Positions 8,161 to 16,787 of a stretch of 64,000 bases of DNA are shown here, in pieces (the first letter of the stretch is position 1; every line of letters starts with the position of its first letter). Where the stretch lies: positions 62,001-126,000 of the forward strand of contig OW818685.1 in the NCBI GenBank assembly GCA_942493245.1. Direction: 5' to 3'. The notes under the pieces are model-generated. The model searched no databases. It saw only the letters and a list, made by a program, of their open reading frames with translations, and was not told where the DNA came from. The DNA comes from DAOPYU01 sp942493245. GTDB taxonomy: Bacteria > Sumerlaeota > Sumerlaeia > UBA8349. The position numbers and the translations under genes are program-made.

Positions 8161-8766
8161 ATGTTTTCCAGTTCAATTGTGAAACCCAGGAGTCTGGTGA
8201 AGGTTCGTCCGGTTGTTATGGCGGTTTTTTGTCTGTTCCTTCTGTGCTTGATGACCGGGTGCAAAACCAAACCGAAATCTTATATTCCAGATTTCGGGTT
8301 TTCGGTCAATGTGGCCAAAGTCAATCCCCGCTGGCCGGGCGATCTGAACAATCTGACGACCGCCGAGCGCGAAGTGCTCGAGGAACGGGGACGTCCCGAT
8401 TATTTCCATCTCATCTGGTCCCCTTTCGAGGCGGTCGTGGATCGGGCGCAGCTCAACACCGCGATCCGCAGTGTGTCGCTGGAGAAGGACAAGGAACGCA
8501 TCGGGTGGATTTATATCGAGGACAAGAAGGAAATCACGTTTCCGACCCCCAGCAAATACAAGGAAGAACCGTTGAAGGACAAGGTGAGGATCATCTGCCG
8601 CGAGGGAGATCCGAACGAGCCGAAGGTGCTTCCCAACAGCCGCGACGTGCGGGTCGAGAAGTGGCATTACATCAACTCGGGGGTTATTTACACCTTCGAG
8701 GACGATGTCATGATCAAGGAAGATCGGACCAGTGTGCCTGCCATGCCTGGATTTGGTGGAAGGTAA
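8161..8766 (+). CDS. Predicted lipoprotein of unknown function
   Basis: 201 residues from the ATG at 8161, chosen because AGGAG lies at 8147-8151 and because it places a proper lipoprotein signal at the start. A positive N-terminus and hydrophobic stretch (residues 17-30) lead to LMTGC, with Cys34 the lipidation site. The mature part is hydrophilic, with many Lys, Glu and Asp and no Cys. It contains DLNNLTTAEREVLEERGRPDYF, a pattern seen in small proteins that compare adjacent values or act in outer-membrane assembly, but I do not recognise the family. It is followed 7 bases later by hpt, so the two are probably co-transcribed. Confidence 0.75.
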   Translation: MFSSSIVKPRSLVKVRPVVMAVFCLFLLCLMTGCKTKPKSYIPDFGFSVNVAKVNPRWPGDLNNLTTAEREVLEERGRPDYFHLIWSPFEAVVDRAQLNTAIRSVSLEKDKERIGWIYIEDKKEITFPTPSKYKEEPLKDKVRIICREGDPNEPKVLPNSRDVRVEKWHYINSGVIYTFEDDVMIKEDRTSVPAMPGFGGR

Positions 8767-8773
8767 ACCGGCC

Positions 8774-9319
8774 ATGCAACCGCTACCCGGCAAAATTCTC
8801 CTCGACGAACGGCAGATCCAGAACCGCATTCTGGAACTCGGCCATCGAATTTCGATGGATTATGCCGGGCGCGACCTGGTGTTGATCGGTGTGCTCAAAG
8901 GCTCTGTGATTTTTCTGGCCGACCTGATGCGCGCCATTTCGATTCCCCACACGTTCGATCTGGTGGGCGCTTCTTCCTACGGGAACAAGACTCAGAGTTC
9001 GGGACAGGTGACCATCACGAAGGACGTGACGGTGAACCTCGAGGGGAAAGACATTCTTCTGGTGGATGACATTTACGACAGCGGGCGCACCTTGAAGGTG
9101 CTCATGGGTCTGCTCGAACTCCATCATCCCGCTTCCATTGAGGCGGCCTGTCTGATTGTCAAAGATTGTCCGCGACAGGACGAAATCGCCGTGCGTTACG
9201 CGGGATTCACCCTGCCCGATCTTTTTATTGTCGGGTACGGTCTGGACTACGCCGAGCGTTATCGCAATCTGCGCTGTCTGGTGGCTTACCAGCCCGACTC
9301 GAACTCGGAAGCCTCTTGA
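8774..9319 (+). CDS. hpt: Hypoxanthine phosphoribosyltransferase
   Basis: 181 residues from the ATG at 8774, with a GGAAGG-like ribosome site before it. The enzyme makes IMP (and usually GMP) from hypoxanthine or guanine and PRPP in purine salvage. Diagnostic features are the LKGS loop (41-44), the PRPP-binding motif ILLVDDIYDSGRTL (94-107) with its paired acidic residues, and the C-terminal PDLFIVGYGLDYAERYRNL, which carries the purine-contacting Asp and aromatic residues. Length is typical for bacterial Hpt. It sits between a lipoprotein gene and a radical SAM gene in a tight plus-strand run. Confidence 0.95.
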   Translation: MQPLPGKILLDERQIQNRILELGHRISMDYAGRDLVLIGVLKGSVIFLADLMRAISIPHTFDLVGASSYGNKTQSSGQVTITKDVTVNLEGKDILLVDDIYDSGRTLKVLMGLLELHHPASIEAACLIVKDCPRQDEIAVRYAGFTLPDLFIVGYGLDYAERYRNLRCLVAYQPDSNSEAS

Positions 9320-9354
9320 GTCGTTCTCCGAAACCGAGCCTGCGAAGCGAGACC

Positions 9355-10767
9355 ATGACTGAACCGTGTCGAAACATCCTGCTTCTCTCGCCGCCGGGCG
9401 CGCACATCTACCTGCGCGACTACTATTGCAGCCACACCTCGAAGGCCCAGTATTACTGGGGACCGTTCGACCTGCTGGTGGTTTCCGGCATCCTGCGCGA
9501 GGCGGGATGTTTTCACATCCAGGCGCTCGACGCCATGCTCGAACGGCTCAGTCCCGAGGAAACCGTCCGCCGCGCGCTGGCCGCCGAGCCTGACGCGATC
9601 GTGTTTCTAACCGGGGCCGTCAGCTTTACGGAAGACTTCGCCCTCCTTGAGCGCATCGCGCAGGCGTCGCCCCGCAAGATCCGGATGATCGGGCTGGGCG
9701 ACTGCATGCTGGCCGAGTCGCAGCGCTTTCTGGAACAGTACCCGTTCCTCGATGCGGCCCTCCTCGACTTTACTTCGCGCGACATCGTTGAGTACCTGCG
9801 GGGTGACCGCGCGCCCCGGAACAATCTTTCGTTTCGCCTGCCCGACGGCACCCTGAGCCTGGGGCCGCGCCATTGCGAGCGCGGCGAGTTCTCCCTGCCT
9901 TTGCCCGCCTACGACCTGTTCGATTTCAAGGCCTACCGCATCCCCCACGGGCGGCGCATGCCGTTTGCGGGGGTGCTGACCGATTACGGGTGCGCGTTCC
10001 GGTGCGATTACTGTATCGGCGGCGAGTTGGGGTTTCGCCTGCGAAACCTCGACAATCTGTTTGACGAATTGCGCGAACTCAAGCGGCGCGGCGTGCGCGA
10101 ATTGTGGATTAAGGATCTGACGTTTGGCGCGAAGAAGTCGCGCACCTACGAGTTGCTCGACCGGATGCGCCGCGAACGGCTGGGTTTCTCCTGGGTTTGT
10201 CTCTCTCGCGTGAACGTGCTGGATGAAGATCTGCTTCGCGCCATGAAAGCCGCCGGGTGCCACACCATCCAGCTCGGCGTGGAAAGCGCCAGCGAAGAGA
10301 TTCTCGAAAAGTACGCAAAAGGAATCCACCCCGACCAGGTGCGCCGTGTGGTCGAGACGTGCCGACGACTGGGTATCCGGATTCTCGCGCACTACATCCT
10401 GGGTCTGCCGGGCGATACGGTCGAATCCATCCACCGAACCATCCGGTACGCCATCGAACTCAACACCGAATTCGCCTCCTTCAACGTCGCCATGCCCCGC
10501 CTGGGGACGCTTTTCCGCCAGCGCGCGGTGGAAAGCGGATTGATCTCCTCCGACCTGAAAACGCTCGACAACTCGATCTCGCAACCGGTTTACGAAACGA
10601 ACGAACTGCCCCGAGAGCGCCTCTGGGCCTTGCGCAACGAAGCCATCCGCGCCTACCACCTGCGTCCCGCTTTCATTGTCAAGCGGTTGATGGGCGTGCG
10701 CAGTTGGTACGAATTCACCACCTTGTTCCGCGAGGGGCTTTCGCTTCTGGCGACGACGTTCAAATAA
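9355..10767 (+). CDS. B12-binding-type radical SAM protein
   Basis: 470 residues from the ATG at 9355, 35 bases after hpt. Residues 1-175 have the Rossmann-like layout of cobalamin-binding domains (FDLLVVSGILREAG, then DAIVFLTGAVSF), but the DxHxxG cobalamin-ligand motif is not evident. The radical SAM core begins near residue 205 with DYGCAFRCDYC, the CxxxCxxC cluster motif that binds [4Fe-4S] and SAM. GVESASEEILEKYAKG and HYILGLPGDT are typical barrel motifs of the BchE/Elp3-like group. The substrate is unknown; relatives do methylations, ring closures and oxidations. A long frame upstream overlapping hpt is rejected as the start. Confidence 0.85.
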   Translation: MTEPCRNILLLSPPGAHIYLRDYYCSHTSKAQYYWGPFDLLVVSGILREAGCFHIQALDAMLERLSPEETVRRALAAEPDAIVFLTGAVSFTEDFALLERIAQASPRKIRMIGLGDCMLAESQRFLEQYPFLDAALLDFTSRDIVEYLRGDRAPRNNLSFRLPDGTLSLGPRHCERGEFSLPLPAYDLFDFKAYRIPHGRRMPFAGVLTDYGCAFRCDYCIGGELGFRLRNLDNLFDELRELKRRGVRELWIKDLTFGAKKSRTYELLDRMRRERLGFSWVCLSRVNVLDEDLLRAMKAAGCHTIQLGVESASEEILEKYAKGIHPDQVRRVVETCRRLGIRILAHYILGLPGDTVESIHRTIRYAIELNTEFASFNVAMPRLGTLFRQRAVESGLISSDLKTLDNSISQPVYETNELPRERLWALRNEAIRAYHLRPAFIVKRLMGVRSWYEFTTLFREGLSLLATTFK

Positions 10768-10882
10768 CCACGGAACCGCATTCCCCGCTTTTCTACCGTC
10801 TCGGAGATTCCATGCGAGGTCTGTGTATTTGCGGCAGTTTGAAAACCGGGCCGGAGGCGTTCAGCCGCAGTTTTTGTTGAAA

Positions 10883-13624
10883 TTATTCCGGGACGTTTTC
10901 CCCTCCCACCTGTTCCAGGACCATGCGCGCATAGATATTGTTCTTGTCGGTCTCCAGATACGTTTGGGCGTCGGTACGCCCAAAAACATCAAGCATAAGC
11001 GAGATCAGTCCCGTCCATCCCGTCTGGTGACTGGCCCCGAGCCCCGACCCGTTATCCCCGTGGAAGTACTCATAGAACAAAATCAGGTCGCGCCAGTGCG
11101 GATCTTCCTGGAATACGGTCGTTCCTCCGTAAACCGGACGTTTGCCCGTGTCGTCGCGCAGGAAAATACCCGACAGACGGCGCTTGATCTCGTTGGCCAC
11201 CTCGAACAACGTCATGTAATGGCCAGAACCGGTCGGACATTCCACCTTGAATTCATCTCCGTAGAAGTGGTACTGGTTGAGCAATGCCCGGATGATGAGG
11301 ACGTTGACCGGCATCCAGACCGGCCCGCGCCAGTTGGAGTTTCCGCCGAACATGCCGCTGTTCGACTCGGCGGGCAGGTAATCCACTCGGAACTCCTCCG
11401 TCCCCACCTGGAAGGTGAACGGATGGTCCAGGTGAAACCGCGAGAGCGAACGAATGCCATACGGCCCGAGAAACTCATTCTCGTCGAGCAGGTAACCGAG
11501 AACCCGCTCCATCTTCTTTCTGCTGAGGATCGAGAGCAGGCGCCGCCCTTTGTAACCCGTATAACCTTCGTCGGTCGGCGCCACGTGGTTGACCAGGCCC
11601 GGATGACGCTTCCGGAACAGGGCAATCAATTCCGTCAATTTCGGGTAGCGTATCGTGGCGTCCGCTTCGAACTCTGTCGCCGCGCACAGGGGCAACAGTC
11701 CGACCATGGAGCGAACCTTGAGGCGCATGGCCTGACCGTCCGGCAATCGCAAGAGATCGTAATAGAATCCATCCTCCTCGTCCCACATCTCGTCGTGATG
11801 GTCGCCCATCCGGTCCATGGCATAGGAAATCCAGACGAAATGCTGGAGGAAATTGAAGGCGATCTCTTCGTACATCGAATCGTGTTCGCACAGAATCAAG
11901 GCTATCTCCAGCATGCATTGGCAATAGAACGCCATCCAGGCCGTTCCGTCCGCCTGTTCCAGCGATCCGCCCGTGGGAAGCTGCGCGCTGCGGTCGAAGA
12001 TGCCAATGTTGTCCAGCCCGAGAAATCCCCCCGCGAACACGTTTCGGCCAGAGGGGTCTTTCCGGTTCACCCACCAGTTGAAGTTCAGCATCAACCCCTG
12101 AAACGACCGTTCCAGGAAACGAAAGTCCGAACGACCGAGCGTTCGCTCAATTTTGTAGAGATACAGCGTGGCCCAGGCGTGTACCGGCGGATTCACATCG
12201 CTGAAATTCCACTCGTAGGCAGGCATTTGGCCATTCGGGTGCAAATAGAGGTTGCGCAGCATCAACAGAAGTTGTTCCTTGGCGAAATCGAAATCCACCA
12301 GTGACAGGGAGAGCGTGTGGAAGGCCAGGTCCCACGCCGCATACCAGGGGTATTCCCATTTGTCCGGCATCGAGATCACGTCGGCGTTGAGCATGTGAAA
12401 CCATTCCGAGTTTCGCACACCGGATCGGGGGGCGTTGAGCATCGGGTGGCTCTTGTGCTCGATGAGCCATTGCTCCAGATCGAAGAAGTAATACTGCTTG
12501 CTCCACAGCATTCCCGCCAGGGCCTGGCGATGTATCCGGCGCTCATCTTCGCTCAGCCCCTGTGGCGAAATTCGGTCGTAGAATTCATCCGCGTCTGCGA
12601 TCCGGCTGGTGAAAATCGCTTCAAAGCCGTCGAAGGCGTCCTTTGCCGGTGTGGCCGTCGTGAGCCGCAAGTGGACCGTTTGACTGCCCCCGCCGGGTAT
12701 TTCCAGGGTGTAGTGGGCCGCGGCCTTGGTCCCCACGCGGGCGGGATTCACCGCCTCCCCCTGCCCCGAGACGAGGTAAGCGTGAAAGGCGTCCTTCACA
12801 TACGGAGAAGCGTTGGCCGGGCCCCCGAGGCTCTGTGTGTTGCTCTCATTCTCCGTGAACAACAGTTCCGGGGTCCCCTCGCAATACAACCGGACTTTCC
12901 CCAGATCCTGATGCGAGGCTTCAATGACGCCGGGGGCCGCCTCACACAAAGACGGTTTCGGGTTTCCCTCACCCCAGGACCAGGTGTTGCGGAACCACAG
13001 GGTCGGCAACAGGCGAAGCCGGGCCGTTTCCGGTCCCCGGTTGTACACGGTGATCCGGATGAGGATATCCTCGGGTTCGGCCTTGGCGTATTCCACGAAT
13101 ACATCGAAGTACCGGTCTTCATTGAAGACTCCCGTGTCGAGGAGTTCGTACTCGAACTCCTCGCGCGACCGTTTCCGGTTGGTCTCGACAAGATCCCGAT
13201 AGGGGTACTCACTCTGCGGATATTTGTAGAGGTATTTCATGTAGGAGTGGGTGGGGGTACTGTCCAGGTAGAAGTAATACTCCTTGACGTCCTCTCCATG
13301 ATTGCCCTCGCTGTTGGTCAGCCCGAACAGGCGTTCCTTCAGAATATGGTCCCGTTCGTTCCACAGGGCCAGGGCGAAGCACAGGGCCTGCTTGTCATCG
13401 CAGATGCCCCCCAACCCATCCTCGCCCCAGCGATAGGCCCGCGAGCGCGACTGGTCGTGGGTGAAATAGTCCCAAGCATTGCCGTCCTCGCTGTAGTCTT
13501 CACGGACCGTCCCCCACTGCCTCTCACTGAGATAAGGCCCCCATTTTTTCCAGGGGATTCCGGTCTCGCGCGTGTCATTGAGTCGCTTTTGTTCCGTGAC
13601 ATCAACAATTTTATCCAGGCACAT
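10883..13624 (-). CDS. Glycoside hydrolase, GH63-type (MGH1-like) glucosidase or mannosylglycerate hydrolase
   Basis: 913 residues from an ATG at 13624 preceded by GAGGAG; a longer frame without a good start is rejected. The N-terminal half is a beta-sandwich domain. The C-terminal half has the alpha/alpha-barrel of clan GH-G (GH63): PDKWEYPWYAAWDLAFH, GQMPAYEWNFSDVNPPVHAW, DRMGDHHDEMWDEEDGFYYD and FGGNSNWRGPVWMPVN are characteristic. Acidic residues in WDLAFH and WDEEDGFYYD are the likely catalytic positions. No signal peptide, so probably cytoplasmic. It acts on alpha-glucosides or mannosyl/glucosyl-glycerate; I cannot choose. It lies downstream of glgX on the same strand. Confidence 0.88.
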   Translation of the reverse strand: MCLDKIVDVTEQKRLNDTRETGIPWKKWGPYLSERQWGTVREDYSEDGNAWDYFTHDQSRSRAYRWGEDGLGGICDDKQALCFALALWNERDHILKERLFGLTNSEGNHGEDVKEYYFYLDSTPTHSYMKYLYKYPQSEYPYRDLVETNRKRSREEFEYELLDTGVFNEDRYFDVFVEYAKAEPEDILIRITVYNRGPETARLRLLPTLWFRNTWSWGEGNPKPSLCEAAPGVIEASHQDLGKVRLYCEGTPELLFTENESNTQSLGGPANASPYVKDAFHAYLVSGQGEAVNPARVGTKAAAHYTLEIPGGGSQTVHLRLTTATPAKDAFDGFEAIFTSRIADADEFYDRISPQGLSEDERRIHRQALAGMLWSKQYYFFDLEQWLIEHKSHPMLNAPRSGVRNSEWFHMLNADVISMPDKWEYPWYAAWDLAFHTLSLSLVDFDFAKEQLLLMLRNLYLHPNGQMPAYEWNFSDVNPPVHAWATLYLYKIERTLGRSDFRFLERSFQGLMLNFNWWVNRKDPSGRNVFAGGFLGLDNIGIFDRSAQLPTGGSLEQADGTAWMAFYCQCMLEIALILCEHDSMYEEIAFNFLQHFVWISYAMDRMGDHHDEMWDEEDGFYYDLLRLPDGQAMRLKVRSMVGLLPLCAATEFEADATIRYPKLTELIALFRKRHPGLVNHVAPTDEGYTGYKGRRLLSILSRKKMERVLGYLLDENEFLGPYGIRSLSRFHLDHPFTFQVGTEEFRVDYLPAESNSGMFGGNSNWRGPVWMPVNVLIIRALLNQYHFYGDEFKVECPTGSGHYMTLFEVANEIKRRLSGIFLRDDTGKRPVYGGTTVFQEDPHWRDLILFYEYFHGDNGSGLGASHQTGWTGLISLMLDVFGRTDAQTYLETDKNNIYARMVLEQVGGENVPE

Positions 13625-13903
13625 GGTGGTTCGCTCCTCAGTATCTCCCAAATTGTCAGCACTGTAGTCATTGGTCAATTGAACCGGAATGCGGTACCTC
13701 CGGTGGAATCTGCGGCATGCACGCATCCAACCGTTACGCAGACCCCCAACCTTTTCCGCGACGAAAAAACAGCCGACCTTCTTTTATTCCCAACCCGTCC
13801 ATTTTATTCAGGCCGCCCTTTTTTTCAACCACATTCCCGCACACGAAAACCAGATAGTTCGGAAGAATTCATATCGAGATAAAACCAGTTCAGGGCGACT
13901 TTT

Positions 13904-16021
13904 CTATTGTGAAATTCCCGGGTTAATGGATTCAAGATCCTGATAGTTCAAATGCCGGGCGATCAGAAGGACTGTCGAGCGCGGCTGAACCCGATACGTC
14001 ACTCCGTCCACAACCGGAGCGACGGTCCAGTCGCAGATATCGTCCGGGGACTCCAGGAAGGTGTCAATGCACCGCCGCCAGGATTCGTAGGGCTTATTGA
14101 GCGACGGAATCTCGAACGAAAGCGCTTCCCAGTAGGCATTGACCATGATGTGCAGTTCGAATGCTCCCCCGAGAATACGGACACTGGCCGCCAGGGTATG
14201 CGAATCGGGGCCCCAATCCGGGTTGTTCAACTTGATTCCATGCCAGTGAACCGGCTGCTGGCGCAGGAGTTCGCTCAATGTCATGTCGTCTCGTTCGATG
14301 GGAAGGTTCCGATTCAGACGAAGAACGACGATCTGCTTGACAAAGCGGAGCATGTCTGCGTGTTTGTTCACCAGGTTCCAGTCAAACCAGCTGATCTCGT
14401 TATCCTGGCAATAGGCATTGTTGTTACCGAACTGTGTGCGCCGTACCTCGTCGCCCATGAGCAGCATGGGGGTCCCCATGGAAAGGAAAGTCAGCGTCAG
14501 GTAATTCTTCGCCTGGCGATTGCGGAGCCGTTCCACCTCCGGATCGTCGGTTGGCCCCTCAGCGCCGCAATTCCAACTCATGTTGGCGTCCGCACCATCC
14601 CGGTTCCCCTCTCCGTTTGCGTCATTGTGTTTCCCGTTGTAGGAAACAAGGTCGTTGAGTGTGAATCCGTCATGGCAGGTAATAAAATTGACGCTTTGTT
14701 CCGCTTCCCGTCCCTCGTGTTCGTACAAATCCGGACTTGCGGTGAAGCGATACGCCACCGCTTTGGCCATCCCTCCATCGCCTTTTACGAAGGCTCGAAC
14801 ATCGTCGCGGAACCGGCCATTCCATTCCTTCCAGCTTTCTCCCACAAAACTGCCGACCTGGTAGAGGCCCGCGGCATCCCAGGCCTCCGCAATCAGTTTC
14901 GCGTTTGACAGCACCGGGTCCGATTCGATGTCCCAGAGAATCGGAGGGGAAGCCATCGGGTGACCTTGTTCATCCCGAGCGAGGATGGAGGCCAGATCGA
15001 AGCGGAACCCGTCCACATGCATCTCCGTCACCCAGTAACGCAGACTGTCCAGGATCAACCGCCGACAGATGGATTGATTGGCGTTCAGGGTGTTTCCACA
15101 TCCCGTGCAGTTGGAGTACCAGGACTTGTTCTTCTCGAGGATGTAATAGGTCTCGTTCGCCAGGCCCCGGAAACAGAGGGTCGGACCGTCCTCATTGCCC
15201 TCGGCCGTGTGGTTGTACACCACATCGAGGATCACCTCGATGCCGGCCCGGTGCAGGGCCTTGACCATATCCCGGAATTCGTCGAGAACGCCCAGCGGAT
15301 CGCGCTGAGAACTGTACCCGGCATGGGGGGCAAAAAATGAAATGGGAGAATATCCCCAGTAGTTGCCCAGGCCGGCTGGGCCATCCTGTTCATCAAACGC
15401 AAACACCGGCATCAGCTCGACCGCGGTGATGCCGAGATCGCGAAGGTAGGGGATCTTTTCAATCAGACCCGCATAGGTGCCGCGCCGTTCCGCCGGGACT
15501 CCCGAATTGGGATGCCGGGTGAATCCCCTTACGTGCATTTCGTAAACGACACTCTTGATAAAGGGAATTCGCAGGGGACGGTCGTCCTCCCAATCGTAAG
15601 CGCCCGGGTCTGCGACCACGCTTTTTAAGGCCACCGCCGTGTTGTCGCCCGGTTCGCATGCGGCCTTTCGATCGTAACCGGCGGGTCGGGCCACGCACCT
15701 TCCGTAAGGATCGAGCAGAACCTTTTCCGGGTCGAATCGAAGTCCCTGTTCCGGCTTGAAAGCGCCGTGCGCACGGTAGGCATAGATTTGACCCGCCTCC
15801 AGGCCGGGCACAAACACATGCCAGTAGTGGTAGGTGCGATGATGAACCCGGGGAGCCAGAGCGATGACCCGTGAGGGTTTGGCATCGTCCACGCGATCGA
15901 ATAAAAGCAATTCCACCGCGGCGCTTTTCCGGGAGAAAACGCTGAAATTAACGCCTCCCCGGCACGGGGTCGCCCCGATGGGAAAGCTCTTTCCATAGTC
16001 ACAGATTGCCGGGCTGTTCAT
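13904..16021 (-). CDS. glgX: Glycogen debranching enzyme GlgX (GH13)
   Basis: 705 residues from the ATG at 16021, with GAGGAGATATACGCA directly before it; a longer frame into the spacer is rejected. It hydrolyses alpha-1,6 branches of glycogen or phosphorylase limit dextrin. An N-terminal CBM48-like domain (GKSFPIGATPCRGGVNFSVFS) is followed by the GH13 barrel with DVVYNHTAEG (266-275), DGFRFDLAS (nucleophile D342), LIAEAWD (acid/base E379) and CHDGFTLNDLVSYN. GTPMLLMGDEVRRTQFGNNNAYCQD is a GlgX/isoamylase signature. Length is normal. A 279-base spacer separates it from the GH63-type gene downstream, so co-transcription is possible but not certain. Confidence 0.95.
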   Translation of the reverse strand: MNSPAICDYGKSFPIGATPCRGGVNFSVFSRKSAAVELLLFDRVDDAKPSRVIALAPRVHHRTYHYWHVFVPGLEAGQIYAYRAHGAFKPEQGLRFDPEKVLLDPYGRCVARPAGYDRKAACEPGDNTAVALKSVVADPGAYDWEDDRPLRIPFIKSVVYEMHVRGFTRHPNSGVPAERRGTYAGLIEKIPYLRDLGITAVELMPVFAFDEQDGPAGLGNYWGYSPISFFAPHAGYSSQRDPLGVLDEFRDMVKALHRAGIEVILDVVYNHTAEGNEDGPTLCFRGLANETYYILEKNKSWYSNCTGCGNTLNANQSICRRLILDSLRYWVTEMHVDGFRFDLASILARDEQGHPMASPPILWDIESDPVLSNAKLIAEAWDAAGLYQVGSFVGESWKEWNGRFRDDVRAFVKGDGGMAKAVAYRFTASPDLYEHEGREAEQSVNFITCHDGFTLNDLVSYNGKHNDANGEGNRDGADANMSWNCGAEGPTDDPEVERLRNRQAKNYLTLTFLSMGTPMLLMGDEVRRTQFGNNNAYCQDNEISWFDWNLVNKHADMLRFVKQIVVLRLNRNLPIERDDMTLSELLRQQPVHWHGIKLNNPDWGPDSHTLAASVRILGGAFELHIMVNAYWEALSFEIPSLNKPYESWRRCIDTFLESPDDICDWTVAPVVDGVTYRVQPRSTVLLIARHLNYQDLESINPGISQ

Positions 16022-16405
16022 TGCGTATATCTCCTCTTCTGGAAAGATGGTATCCTCTACTCGACGGTTCCGGCCACCTGTAGTCCCCGGAGAATCGTTG
16101 CCCCATCCCGGTGACTGGGATCGGAAGGGGTTAACGTGAGATACCGAAAGATCAGATCGCGTCTTTTCCCTCATCTGCCTGGCGGAAGGGACGGTCGGAG
16201 TCAGTTCTCTCACCCTGTCCCCTTCGCGTCATTTTGGGGTGTTTTTACACTAACGCCCGGCGCCTGGCGGATCAAGTGATTTGTATCACGGTACCGAATC
16301 GTTTTGCATGCGATCCCCTTCCAAAGCGGGGATCCAGAGACACGGCACGACAGAAGATGAAGACGATCTGGAGGAAATGGGTTTGAAACCGGGTTGTCCC
16401 CCATT

Positions 16406-16528
16406 CGTCATTCCCGCGGAAGCGGGAACCCAGATCCGGAACCCCTTGTTTGGATTTTTCCGAGCCGTGAACGACTTCCTTGCCTCGGGTTCGCGCTTCT
16501 CTGGGTCCCCGCGTTCGCGGGGATGACG
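16406..16528. repeat. Paired 28-bp inverted repeats of the CGTCATTCCCGC type
   Basis: 16406-16433 (CGTCATTCCCGCGGAAGCGG and on to CCCAG) and 16501-16528 are imperfect inverted copies, each able to form its own hairpin. They enclose 67 bases with no gene. A weaker relative of the same type is at about 16312-16335 (GATCCCC/GGGGATC then CCAG). This hairpin family is widespread in bacterial genomes, often in spacers. It lies in the 766-base spacer between the divergent glgX and glutaminase genes; the rest of that spacer shows only the promoter noted at 16618. Confidence 0.7.
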
Positions 16529-16617
16529 GAGAAAGGGTTTCTGTTTTCCCCGAACAGAAAAGGCAAAATAGACAACGAAGAAATCCAGGGGGCGACCCGA
16601 ATAGTCGGATTTGTGGC

Positions 16618-16646
16618 TTGACAAATCCGACGGCAGATTTTAAGAG
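16618..16646 (+). promoter_or_regulatory. Candidate sigma-70 promoter for the glutaminase-like gene
   Basis: TTGACA at 16618-16623 (perfect -35) is followed after 17 bases by TAAGAG at 16641-16646 (a weak -10). Start of transcription would fall near 16653, leaving a leader of about 135 bases before the ATG at 16788. The -10 box is poor, so confidence is modest. Confidence 0.35.
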
Positions 16647-16787
16647 AATTAGGTCATTTTGACGATTATCAGGACCCTGCAGACCCGTTCCTGGAACCGG
16701 GCGGATTCCATAAACGGTCACAGGTCTGATTGTCGAACACATATTTGTTTTCTGGCGAACGACGCCAGATGAAAAGGAGCAGGTACA

